From Syntrophaceae bacterium UBA1411 (GTDB taxonomy: Bacteria; Desulfobacterota; Syntrophia; Syntrophales; Smithellaceae), in assembly GCA_002304995.1 (NCBI GenBank), contig DBPV01000075.1:2524-24432 (forward strand): 21,909 bases of DNA. The letters run 5' to 3'. The notes under the pieces are model-generated. The model was not told the DNA's origin. It searched no databases and saw only the letters and a list, made by a program, of their open reading frames with translations. Both the position numbers and the translations under genes were made by a program. Positions 15,606-21,909 of this stretch are shown here, one piece after another; the first letter of the stretch is position 1, and every line of letters begins with the position of its first letter.

Positions 15606-16430
15606 ATGGCAAACAAGGTCAAAGCGATCATCCTCACCGGCAACGGCACCAACTGCGAAATGGAAATGGCGCACGCCTGCAAACTGGCGGGCGCGGACCG
15701 GTACGACATCGTCCATCTCAGCGAACTGCTCTTCGGCGAAAAGCGCCTTGCGGATTACAACTTCCTGAACCTGCCCGGCGGCTTTCTCGACGGCGACGAC
15801 CTGGGTTCGGCCAAGGCGGGCGCCAACCGGTTTCTCCACGCCCCCATTGCCGGCGCCGACGAAATGCTCATCGAGGAGCTGCTCAAATTCATCGCCGCCG
15901 GCGGTCTGATCCTGGGCGTCTGCAACGGATTTCAGCTGATGGTCAAGCTGGGCCTTCTGCCGGCGCTGGATCAAAACTTCACGACACAAAGCGCGACACT
16001 GACTTTCAACGATTCGGGCCGCTTTGAAGACCGCTGGGTGTACCTCAGGGCCGACGCGCAAAGCCCCTGCGTCTTTACCCAAGCCCTGGACACGGTTTAT
16101 TATCCCGTGCGCCACGGCGAGGGGAAATTCGTCGCCGCAGACGACGCGACGCTTGCGGAAATGGAAAGGAAAAACCTGATCGCCTTCAGGTACTGCACCG
16201 CCGACGGCAGCGCAACGATGGACTATCCGGCCAACCCCAACGGCTCCACGCAGGCCATCGCCGGCATCTGCAACGAATCGGGACGGCTCTTCGGCCTCAT
16301 GCCGCACCCCGAGGCGTTTCTGCACCGCACCAATCATCCGCGCTGGACGCGCGAGCCTCTTCCCGAGGAAGGCCAGGGGCTCGCCATCTTCAAAAACGCC
16401 GTGGCCTTCATTCGCGGCAGCAACTTCTAG
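15606..16430 (+). CDS. purQ: Phosphoribosylformylglycinamidine synthase, glutaminase subunit PurQ
   Basis: The 274-residue class I glutamine amidotransferase releases ammonia from glutamine and feeds it to the PurSL protein encoded just upstream. The nucleophile is Cys106 in GVCNGFQLM, and the catalytic pair is His234 and Glu236 in MPHPEAF. The N-terminal ILTGNGTNCEMEMAHACKLAGA and the LNLPGGFLDGDDLGSAK segment are PurQ hallmarks. It is somewhat longer than classic bacterial PurQ (about 230), resembling the glutaminase domain of large PurL. The ATG at 15606 has AGGA at normal distance and lies 14 bp after the purSL stop, so the two genes form one operon with matched expression. The partner ACGT-fold subunits PurS and PurL are fused, leaving a two-protein complex. 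Confidence 0.93.
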   Translation: MANKVKAIILTGNGTNCEMEMAHACKLAGADRYDIVHLSELLFGEKRLADYNFLNLPGGFLDGDDLGSAKAGANRFLHAPIAGADEMLIEELLKFIAAGGLILGVCNGFQLMVKLGLLPALDQNFTTQSATLTFNDSGRFEDRWVYLRADAQSPCVFTQALDTVYYPVRHGEGKFVAADDATLAEMERKNLIAFRYCTADGSATMDYPANPNGSTQAIAGICNESGRLFGLMPHPEAFLHRTNHPRWTREPLPEEGQGLAIFKNAVAFIRGSNF

Positions 16431-16487
16431 CGGACGGGATAAACCGGAAATACGCCGGGCAGGAGACTGCGCGAGCGGCCGGCAGGA

Positions 16488-16685
16488 TCAGGATCTGCGC
16501 CGGCACACGTCATACAGGAAATTGCACTTTTGCTCGCAGGCTTCCTTGAGGCCCGCCGTCGACGGGCAGTCCCACTTGCATTTCGTTCTTTCTCCGAGAC
16601 ACTTGACGTCCGCGCACGATAAACAGGCCAGAAACACCGCCAGCAGCATCGTCACACCGATCACTTTGCCGATTGCAGATCGCAT
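16488..16685 (-). CDS. Small cysteine-rich secreted protein with mirror-symmetric cysteine spacing
   Basis: The 65-residue protein has a signal-like N-terminus (MRSAIGKVIGVTMLLAVFLACLSC) with two cysteines at its end that are only weak lipobox matches. The remaining 40 residues hold six cysteines spaced 6-3-9-3-6: VKC-LGERTK-C-KWD-C-PSTAGLKEA-C-EQK-C-NFLYDV-C. Two CX3C motifs flanking a nine-residue turn suggest two helices pinned together by disulfides in the periplasm or outside. The gene is well supported by an ideal AGGAGG Shine-Dalgarno and by a near-consensus promoter. I know no named family for it. It could instead be a lipoprotein, with the mature protein starting at one of the early cysteines. 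It lies alone, convergent with purQ and divergent from the chemosensory operon. Confidence 0.75.
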   Translation of the reverse strand: MRSAIGKVIGVTMLLAVFLACLSCADVKCLGERTKCKWDCPSTAGLKEACEQKCNFLYDVCRRRS

Positions 16686-16715
16686 AGGAATCCTCCTGTA
16701 ATTTCTTGCGCCCCG

Positions 16716-16744
16716 ACTATAGGAAAGTCGCCCGCGCCTGTCAA
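16716..16744 (-). promoter_or_regulatory. Sigma70-type promoter of the cysteine-rich protein gene
   Basis: Read on the minus strand: TTGACA (plus positions 16739-16744), a 17-nt spacer, then TATAGT (16716-16721). The start codon at 16685 lies about 31 nt downstream of the -10, with AGGAGG between. The -35 is consensus and the -10 differs at one base. Confidence 0.8.
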
Positions 16745-16854
16745 TGCCTTAAAAATCGCGTCTTGCGGAAAAGCGTGACTGCGGCGCCGGCCTGCCGGCC
16801 ATTGCCCGACGCGCGGCTCCGGAAAACAACTGCTCATTTTTCCATTCAATTTCC

Positions 16855-16883
16855 TTGACAGGCCCCGTGGCCTTCCCTATACT
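16855..16883 (+). promoter_or_regulatory. Sigma70-type promoter of the chemosensory operon
   Basis: TTGACA at 16855-16860, a 17-nt GC-rich spacer, and TATACT at 16878-16883. The ATG of the MCP gene at 16912 follows 28 nt later, with AAGGA before it. The -35 matches consensus and the -10 differs at one base, so housekeeping sigma factor, not a flagellar sigma28, probably drives the operon. Confidence 0.82.
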
Positions 16884-16911
16884 TTCCCATCCCAAATAAG
16901 GACGTGTCGCC

Positions 16912-19110
16912 ATGATAAAATTCAACCTCAAAAGAAAGATCATTGGCCTTGCCGTCATCGCCGCCGTTTTACCCGTTGTCGTTATGATGATCCTCATGGG
17001 ATCCTTTCAGTCGTCCGTCTCGCGCCTGACGTCCAAGGAGCTTGGCGAAGTCGCCATGGCCAACATGGCGCAGATCGCCAAAGACGTTTACGGACTGTGC
17101 GAGACGTCCAACGACCTCATCCAGAAAAAAATCAACAACGGCCTCAACGTGGCCCGAAACATCGTGAAGCTTCACAAGGGCATTGAACCCGGCAAAGAAA
17201 AGGTCACCTGGGACGCTGTCAACCAGATTACGAAACAGACCCAGAAGGTCGAACTGCCCAAACTCACGGCGGGCGGCGCCTGGCTCGGCCAGAACCGCAA
17301 CCTGGCGACTCCCACGCCGATCGTCGATGAGGTCAAGCGCCTGGTCGGCATCACCTGCACCATCTTTCAGCGCATGAACGAACAGGGCGACATGCTGCGC
17401 GTCGCCACCAACGTGGAGGACCTGGACAAGCGCCGGGCCATCGGCACCTACATACCGGCCGCACTGCCCGACCAGACGCCCAATCCGGTCATCGCGGCCG
17501 TCCTCAAAGGCCAGTCCTACCGGGGGCTCGCCTACGTGGTCAACACCTGGTATCTCACCGCCTACGAACCGCTCACGGACAAGGCGGGAAACATCATCGG
17601 CATGCTGTACGTCGGAGAAAAGCTGGAAGCCGTGGCGTCCCTGCGCAAGGCGATCATGGGCATGAAGGTCGGCAAGATGGGGTATGTCGGCGTCATCGGC
17701 GGCCGGGGTGAACACCGGGGCCGCTACATCATTTCCAAGGACGGAACGCGCGACGGAGAGAGCATCTGGGACCAGAAGGACATCGACGGCAACGACACCG
17801 TGCGGACCATTATCACCAAAGCCCTGGCGCAGCCCAAGGGCGAATCCTTCTATCATGAATACATCTGGCAGAATCCCGGCGATCCCAAGCCGCGCAAAAA
17901 GGTTTCCGCCGTCATCTATTTCGAGCCTTTCGACTGGGTCATCGTGGCCGGCACGTATGAAGACGATTTCTTCGGGCCCATCGGCCATGTGCATCAGATG
18001 ATCAGGTCTCTTTTCCTGAAAATTCTCCTGGCGGGCGCGCTGATCATTCTGCTGTCGCTTTTGCTTGCGCTTTTCCTCGCGCGCCGCCTGACCCAGCCGC
18101 TGGAGCTGACCACCGACCTGGCCAAGAAAATCGCCACCGGCGACCTGCAGCAGACCCGCGAGGAGCTGGCGCGGCCGGAAACGGCGCGGATCATCGCGGC
18201 GGGCGACGAAACGAGCGAACTGCTCGGCGCCTTCGAAACCATGACGGGCAATCTGGATTCGCTCATCGGCCAGGTGCACCGCTCCGGCATCCAGGTCACC
18301 ACCTCCGCCACGGAAATCGCCGCCTCGGCGCGCGAACTGGAAGCGACGGTGGCCCAGCAGGCGGCCTCCACAACGGAAGTGACGGCCACCAGCCGCGAGA
18401 TATCCGCGACGGCGGACGATCTGGCCCAGACAATGGACGGCGTCAACGCGTCCCTCAATGAAACGATCGGCATGGCCGAAACCGGCCGCTCCGACCTGGC
18501 CCAAATGGAAACGGCGATGCGGGAACTGGTCAAGGCGACAACGTCGATTTCCTCCAAACTCGCGGTCATCAACGACCGGGCCAACAAGATTTCCAACGTG
18601 GTCACCACCATCAACAAGATTTCCGACCAGACAAACCTCCTGTCCCTCAACGCCGCCATCGAGGCGGAAAAGGCCGGGGAGTTCGGCCGCGGCTTCTCCG
18701 TCGTCGCGCGCGAGATCAGCCGGCTCGCCGACCAGACGGCCATCGCCACCCAGGATATTCAGCAGGTGGTTTCCGAAATGCAGACGTCCGTCGCCACGGG
18801 CGTGATGGAAATGGACAAATTCACCGACGAGGTGCGCCGCGGCGTCGAAACGATGGCCGCGCAGAGCGGCCAGCTTGCCCGGATCATCGATCAGGTCCGG
18901 CTGCACGGTCCGCAGTTCACGGCGGTGAAGGACGGCATGTACGGCCAGTCCCAGGGAGCGCAGCAGATCAGCGAAGCCATGTCCCAGTTGTCTGTGGCGG
19001 CCGAGCAGACCAAGGAATCGCTTCATGAATTCAAACTGGCGACGGAGCAGCTCAATGAGGCCATTTCCGGGCTTCAGTCGGAGGTCTCCCGGTTCAGAAT
19101 CAGCTCGTGA
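16912..19110 (+). CDS. wspA: Methyl-accepting chemotaxis protein, WspA-like, with Cache_3-Cache_2-type sensor
   Basis: The 732-residue transducer has one span near residues 9-30, a large periplasmic sensor to about 363, and a second span at about 366-390. A HAMP domain follows to about 445, then a long coiled-coil signalling domain. The sensor contains VGITCTIFQR, GDMLRVATNV, GTYIPAALPDQTPNPVI and GNIIGMLYVG, the pattern of the fused Cache_3-Cache_2 domain. The hairpin tip is NLLSLNAAIEAEKAGEFGRGF near 575-594 followed by VVAREISRLADQTAIATQDI. The AEKAGE variant, in place of the common AARAGE, is the form I recall for Pseudomonas WspA. The end (EVSRFRISS) lacks the CheR-tethering pentapeptide. 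Order and coupling with the next four genes match wspA-E. Ligand and stimulus are unknown; Pseudomonas WspA responds to surface contact. Confidence 0.88.
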   Translation: MIKFNLKRKIIGLAVIAAVLPVVVMMILMGSFQSSVSRLTSKELGEVAMANMAQIAKDVYGLCETSNDLIQKKINNGLNVARNIVKLHKGIEPGKEKVTWDAVNQITKQTQKVELPKLTAGGAWLGQNRNLATPTPIVDEVKRLVGITCTIFQRMNEQGDMLRVATNVEDLDKRRAIGTYIPAALPDQTPNPVIAAVLKGQSYRGLAYVVNTWYLTAYEPLTDKAGNIIGMLYVGEKLEAVASLRKAIMGMKVGKMGYVGVIGGRGEHRGRYIISKDGTRDGESIWDQKDIDGNDTVRTIITKALAQPKGESFYHEYIWQNPGDPKPRKKVSAVIYFEPFDWVIVAGTYEDDFFGPIGHVHQMIRSLFLKILLAGALIILLSLLLALFLARRLTQPLELTTDLAKKIATGDLQQTREELARPETARIIAAGDETSELLGAFETMTGNLDSLIGQVHRSGIQVTTSATEIAASARELEATVAQQAASTTEVTATSREISATADDLAQTMDGVNASLNETIGMAETGRSDLAQMETAMRELVKATTSISSKLAVINDRANKISNVVTTINKISDQTNLLSLNAAIEAEKAGEFGRGFSVVAREISRLADQTAIATQDIQQVVSEMQTSVATGVMEMDKFTDEVRRGVETMAAQSGQLARIIDQVRLHGPQFTAVKDGMYGQSQGAQQISEAMSQLSVAAEQTKESLHEFKLATEQLNEAISGLQSEVSRFRISS

Positions 19111-19122
19111 TCGGACGGCGCC

Positions 19123-19587
19123 ATGCTCATCCTTCAGTTTCAGGCGGGCCGCGAACGCTACGGCCTCGACATTGAACAGATTCTGGAAATTTCCTCGCTG
19201 GTGTCCCTGCGGCCCATTCCGCACGCGCCGCCGGAGGTTGCGGGAACCTTCAACTACCGGGGCACCCTCACGCCGGTGGTCGATCTCACCACCCTGCTCA
19301 CCGGCGCGGCATCGCGCCCGCGCATGAGCACGCGCATCATCCTCGTCACCTTTCAGGGCGAAGACGGGCGGTCCCACGTTCTGGGGCTCGTCGCGGAGTC
19401 GGTCACCGAAATGATTTCCTGCAGCCGGGAAAGCCTGCAGCAGCCGGTCGTCTCCGTCGGAGGCGCGCCCTACCTGGGCGACATGGTCTTCGACGAACGC
19501 GGCTCTATCCAGCTTCTGGATTTGGAGCGGCTCCTGACCCGGGATCTGCTCTTTACCCTCTTTCCGCCGGAGGTCAGCAAAGGATGA
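19123..19587 (+). CDS. wspB: CheW-like coupling protein (WspB position)
   Basis: The 154-residue protein is a single CheW/SH3-like domain that would tether the receptor to the CheA kinase in the cytoplasm. Typical CheW features are LQFQAGRERYGLDIEQILEI at the start, then the PIPHAPPEVAGTFNYRGTLTPVVDL segment near residues 32-56, where CheW normally has 'GxxNLRGxxxPVVDL', and LGLVAESVTEMI later. The start lies 12 bp after the MCP stop with only a weak Shine-Dalgarno, so it is probably translated by coupling. Its last codons overlap the start of the CheR gene as ATGA. Gene order, size and the FNYRG variant fit WspB rather than a flagellar CheW. It has no additional domain. Confidence 0.88.
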   Translation: MLILQFQAGRERYGLDIEQILEISSLVSLRPIPHAPPEVAGTFNYRGTLTPVVDLTTLLTGAASRPRMSTRIILVTFQGEDGRSHVLGLVAESVTEMISCSRESLQQPVVSVGGAPYLGDMVFDERGSIQLLDLERLLTRDLLFTLFPPEVSKG

Positions 19588-20840
19588 TCATTCCCGCGGC
19601 CATCGAAGAATTTCTCCTGACCTCGCTCGGCATGGCCAAAGACGCGATGGGCAAGGCGACGCTGGAGCGCGCCCTGGCCCAGGCCATGCGCCGGGAAGGC
19701 GTGACCGATCCCGGCATTTATGAAAAACTGTTCAAGACCTCGGGCGAGGCCAGACAAAGGCTCATCGACGTCGTGGTGGTCGGAGAAACCTGGTTTTTCC
19801 GCGACCGGGGCCCGTTTGCCTACCTGGCCCGCCAGGCCCCCAAAATGCTGCAAGCCGCCGCGGGCGGCGTTTTGAACATCCTGTCCGCTCCCTGTTCCAC
19901 GGGCGAAGAACCGTATTCCATTGCCATGACGCTGCTGGCCGCCGGCCTGCCGCCCGCCTCTTTCCGGATCGAAGGCGTGGACATCAGCAGCGCCGCTCTG
20001 GAGGCGGCCCGCCGGGCCGTTTACACAAACGGCTCCTTCCGGGGCAACATCAGCGAAGAGGTGGCGTCCTTTTTTGAGGCGACGCCGTCCGGACGGGGGG
20101 TTGCCCGGACGGTGCTCGCACAGGTCGCCTTTTTCCAAGACAACCTGGTCTCGGAAAGAAGCCTTCTCGGGCGGGGCCCCTATTCCATCATCTTTTGCCG
20201 GAACCTGCTGATTTACCTGACGCCCGCGGCCCGCCGGCAGGTCTTTGTCCGCCTGGACCGGCTGCTTGCGCCGGGCGGACTGCTCTTTGCCGGCCATACG
20301 GAAACGGTTTTCTGGCACCAGCAGGGCTATCTTCCCGTTCAGTCGGACCGCGCCTTCGCGCTTTCCAAACCTCTCGTTGCACCGGCCGCCGGAAAACCGA
20401 AACCGGCGGCGCCGGCAAAAGCGCCTCCGCCTGTGCCCCCGCCGCGCACGCCCAAAATGCCTCAGCCTGCCGCCCCTGCCGCGGACACGCCTTCCGCTGC
20501 GGACCGCAAGCCGTCGGCCCAAACCGCGACCACCGCCGGAACCCTTCGGGAAGCGCGCCGGCTCGCCGACTCGGGCGAGATGGACAAGGCCCTGCGCTTG
20601 TGCCGGGAGCACTCCCGGAAGTTCGGACCGACCGCCGAAATGTTCGGACTGATGGGCCTCATTCTCATGGCCAGGCAGGATGCGGGCAGCGCCGAAGACT
20701 GCTTTCTCAAAGCGCTGTATCTCGATCCGGCCCACTATGAAAGCCTGGTCCACTTAAGCCTGCTGTACGGACAAAAAGGCGACGCGCGCAAGGCGGCCCT
20801 TTACCGAGGCCGGGCCGAGAAAGCATCGCCGGGGACTTAA
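19584..20840 (+). CDS. wspC: CheR methyltransferase with TPR tail (WspC-like)
   Basis: The 418-residue protein would methylate glutamates of the upstream receptor using SAM. The CheR core holds GETWFFRDRGPF near residues 67-78, SAPCSTGEEPYSIAM near 101-115, EGVDISSAALEAARRAVY, and IIFCRNLLIYL near 209. A Pro/Ala-rich linker (about 266-318) leads to one or two TPR-like repeats with the pattern DSGEMDKALRLCREHSRKFG and DAGSAEDCFLKALYLDPAHYESL. In WspC a similar C-terminal TPR region is present, and the receptor lacks the pentapeptide that tethers CheR in enteric bacteria, so the TPR part may serve as the docking element. Its ATG overlaps the preceding stop. A 117-bp gap separates it from the next gene, the largest in the operon. 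Confidence 0.9.
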   Translation: MIIPAAIEEFLLTSLGMAKDAMGKATLERALAQAMRREGVTDPGIYEKLFKTSGEARQRLIDVVVVGETWFFRDRGPFAYLARQAPKMLQAAAGGVLNILSAPCSTGEEPYSIAMTLLAAGLPPASFRIEGVDISSAALEAARRAVYTNGSFRGNISEEVASFFEATPSGRGVARTVLAQVAFFQDNLVSERSLLGRGPYSIIFCRNLLIYLTPAARRQVFVRLDRLLAPGGLLFAGHTETVFWHQQGYLPVQSDRAFALSKPLVAPAAGKPKPAAPAKAPPPVPPPRTPKMPQPAAPAADTPSAADRKPSAQTATTAGTLREARRLADSGEMDKALRLCREHSRKFGPTAEMFGLMGLILMARQDAGSAEDCFLKALYLDPAHYESLVHLSLLYGQKGDARKAALYRGRAEKASPGT

Positions 20841-20957
20841 AAAATGATTTGCGCGAAATCTCCTTTCCCCGTATCAATAAAAATGAAAGAAGCGCAATGA
20901 GAGGCAAAAGCCGGAAGGCGACGGCGCTTGAAGCGCTGTCGGACAGGATGACATCCC

Positions 20958-21632
20958 ATGGATAAAAAAACGGCCGGTGCAAACGGGTATTGCTGGAAAG
21001 ACATCGGAATTTTCGGCGACGGAACCTGTCCGGAGCTGGCGCTCCTGGTGCACTGCCGCCGCTGCCCGGTTTATGCCGCCGCCGGAAGACGGCATCTGGA
21101 CCGCGACCTGCCGCAAGGTTACCTCGAAGACCGCGCCAGGGTGATGGCCCAGCCCAAGGAGACGGCCCAGATCGGCACACTTTCGGTCATGGCCTTCCGC
21201 ATGGCGGCGGAGCGCTTCGCGCTCAAAACGATTTTTTTCCAGGAAGCGGCCGAACCGTCGCCCGTGCACTCTCTGCCTTTGAAAGTGAACCGCATTTTCC
21301 GCGGCATCGCCAACATCAACGGCGAGCTTTTACCCTGCCTGTCGATCACGGACCTGCTGGACCTGACCTCCGAAACCGCCGCAGGCGCTCCGCCCGTCGT
21401 TTATGAACGGATGCTGGTGGTCGGACGGGACGGGCATCGCTTCGTGTTTCCCGTCGAACAGATTCTGGGCGTCCACCGGGTTGCCCCGGAAGACCTGGGC
21501 GACGTGCCTTCGACGCTGTCGCGCTCGGCCCGGGCGCTGACGCGCGGTATTTTTTTCTTAAACGGCTACCCCGTGGGACTGCTGGACGAAGAACGTCTGT
21601 TTCCCGCAATGGACAGGAGCCTCAACGCATGA
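20958..21632 (+). CDS. wspD: CheW-like protein with N-terminal cysteine cluster (WspD-like)
   Basis: The 224-residue protein has two parts. Residues about 10-45 carry a cysteine set, C12-x11-C24-x8-C33-x2-C36, with His32 beside Cys33, in the pattern CWKDIGIFGDGTCPELALLVHCRRCPVY. I recall a very similar start in Pseudomonas WspD. Residues about 60-215 form a CheW domain: LPLKVNRIFRGIANINGELLPCLSITDLLDL near 110-140 and FVFPVEQILGVHRV near 165-178. The cysteines could bind zinc or an iron-sulfur cluster, which is unproven. The ATG at 20958 has AGGA about 10 nt upstream. The TGA overlaps the start of the CheA gene as ATGA, so the two are translationally coupled. It follows CheR in the wsp order, supporting a Wsp-type rather than flagellar array. 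Confidence 0.87.
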   Translation: MDKKTAGANGYCWKDIGIFGDGTCPELALLVHCRRCPVYAAAGRRHLDRDLPQGYLEDRARVMAQPKETAQIGTLSVMAFRMAAERFALKTIFFQEAAEPSPVHSLPLKVNRIFRGIANINGELLPCLSITDLLDLTSETAAGAPPVVYERMLVVGRDGHRFVFPVEQILGVHRVAPEDLGDVPSTLSRSARALTRGIFFLNGYPVGLLDEERLFPAMDRSLNA

Positions 21633-21909
21633 CCGCCGCCCCCGCCATCGATCCTCTGATGCTGGATTTGTTCCGTGTGGAGCTGGAAAACCACACCCGG
21701 ACGCTCGAGTCCGGTCTGGTTACGGCAGAGCGGGATCAGACGCCCGAGCAAATCGAGCCGCTCATGCGGGCCGCGCACTCCATCAAGGGCGCGGCCCGGA
21801 TCGTGGGCCTTTCCGACGCCGTCACGCTGGCCCACGCCATGGAAGATGTGTTGTCGGCGGCCCAGCACGGTAAACGGACGCTCACGGCCGATGCGGTGGA
21901 TCTGCTTCT
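21629..21909 (+). CDS. wspE: CheA-type histidine kinase, N-terminal HPt region (WspE-like, 3' truncated)
   Basis: The 93 codons before the window ends encode an HPt domain: DPLMLDLFRVELENHTRTLE, then MRAAHSIKGAARIVGL with the phosphoacceptor His50, then LAHAMEDVLSAAQHGK. Kinase core, CheW-like regulatory and any receiver domain lie beyond the edge. In Pseudomonas the equivalent gene encodes a CheA with a C-terminal receiver. The HPt closely resembles the WspE pattern (AAHS-KGAARIVG). Its ATG overlaps the preceding stop by four bases. It would phosphorylate a downstream response regulator, expected to be GGDEF-type. Confidence 0.88.
   Translation, partial: MTAAPAIDPLMLDLFRVELENHTRTLESGLVTAERDQTPEQIEPLMRAAHSIKGAARIVGLSDAVTLAHAMEDVLSAAQHGKRTLTADAVDLL

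Noticed and set aside
16969..19377. An 802-codon minus-strand open frame opposite the MCP
   Set aside because: Antisense shadow with low-complexity composition; the plus strand encodes a full receptor with all expected domains. The same applies to 8038-9462 and 19470-20753.
20897..20965. 22-codon ORF overlapping the start of the second CheW gene
   Set aside because: Its Shine-Dalgarno is weak, its stop lies inside the CheW gene and not at its start codon, and it offers no ATGA-type coupling, unlike the leader at 9517.

Overview
The window looks like a chromosomal segment of an anaerobic deltaproteobacterium (Desulfobacterota), perhaps of the Syntrophales (Syntrophus/Smithella type). This rests on GC-rich coding DNA, an acyl-CoA ligase facing a thiolase, a PurS-PurS-PurL fusion with a separate PurQ, and the general gene style. 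The taxon is an inference, because no rRNA or other marker lies here. I see no tRNA, rRNA, CRISPR array, insertion sequence or phage gene.

Positions 1-4.6 kb hold the 3' end of a condensation-superfamily acyltransferase, a LysE/RhtB-type exporter whose stop overlaps it tail to tail, an exported protein of unknown function, a 540-bp gene-free and partly AT-rich gap, and a long-chain acyl-CoA synthetase. Positions 4.6-6.1 kb hold two perfect inverted repeats between convergent genes, then a thiolase with an N-terminal extension and an unusual C-terminal active-site loop. The ligase and thiolase suit fatty-acid activation and beta-oxidation or its reverse.

Positions 6.3-10.6 kb carry a same-strand run of envelope and lipid genes: a VTT/DedA-like membrane protein, a UbiA-family prenyltransferase, a cyclopropane-fatty-acid synthase, and a metallo-beta-lactamase-fold hydrolase. 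The hydrolase appears translationally coupled to a 19-codon leader ORF with a strong Shine-Dalgarno. Positions 10.6-12.4 kb hold a small exported protein with a near-perfect sigma70 promoter and a clear terminator, a DTW-domain tRNA-modifying enzyme, and a small secreted hypothetical protein.

Positions 12.4-16.4 kb hold purSL and purQ, which together form FGAM synthetase. A LacI/PurR-like palindrome and a candidate promoter lie upstream. A small secreted protein with mirror-symmetric cysteine spacing follows on the minus strand.

Positions 16.8-21.9 kb hold the start of a chemosensory operon: MCP, CheW, CheR-TPR, a second CheW with an N-terminal cysteine cluster, and CheA (cut by the window edge). 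This is the wspA-B-C-D-E gene order. The sensor has a Cache_3-Cache_2-like periplasmic domain. The output is therefore probably c-di-GMP or another non-flagellar response. CheB and a GGDEF regulator would be expected beyond the right edge, which cannot be seen here.
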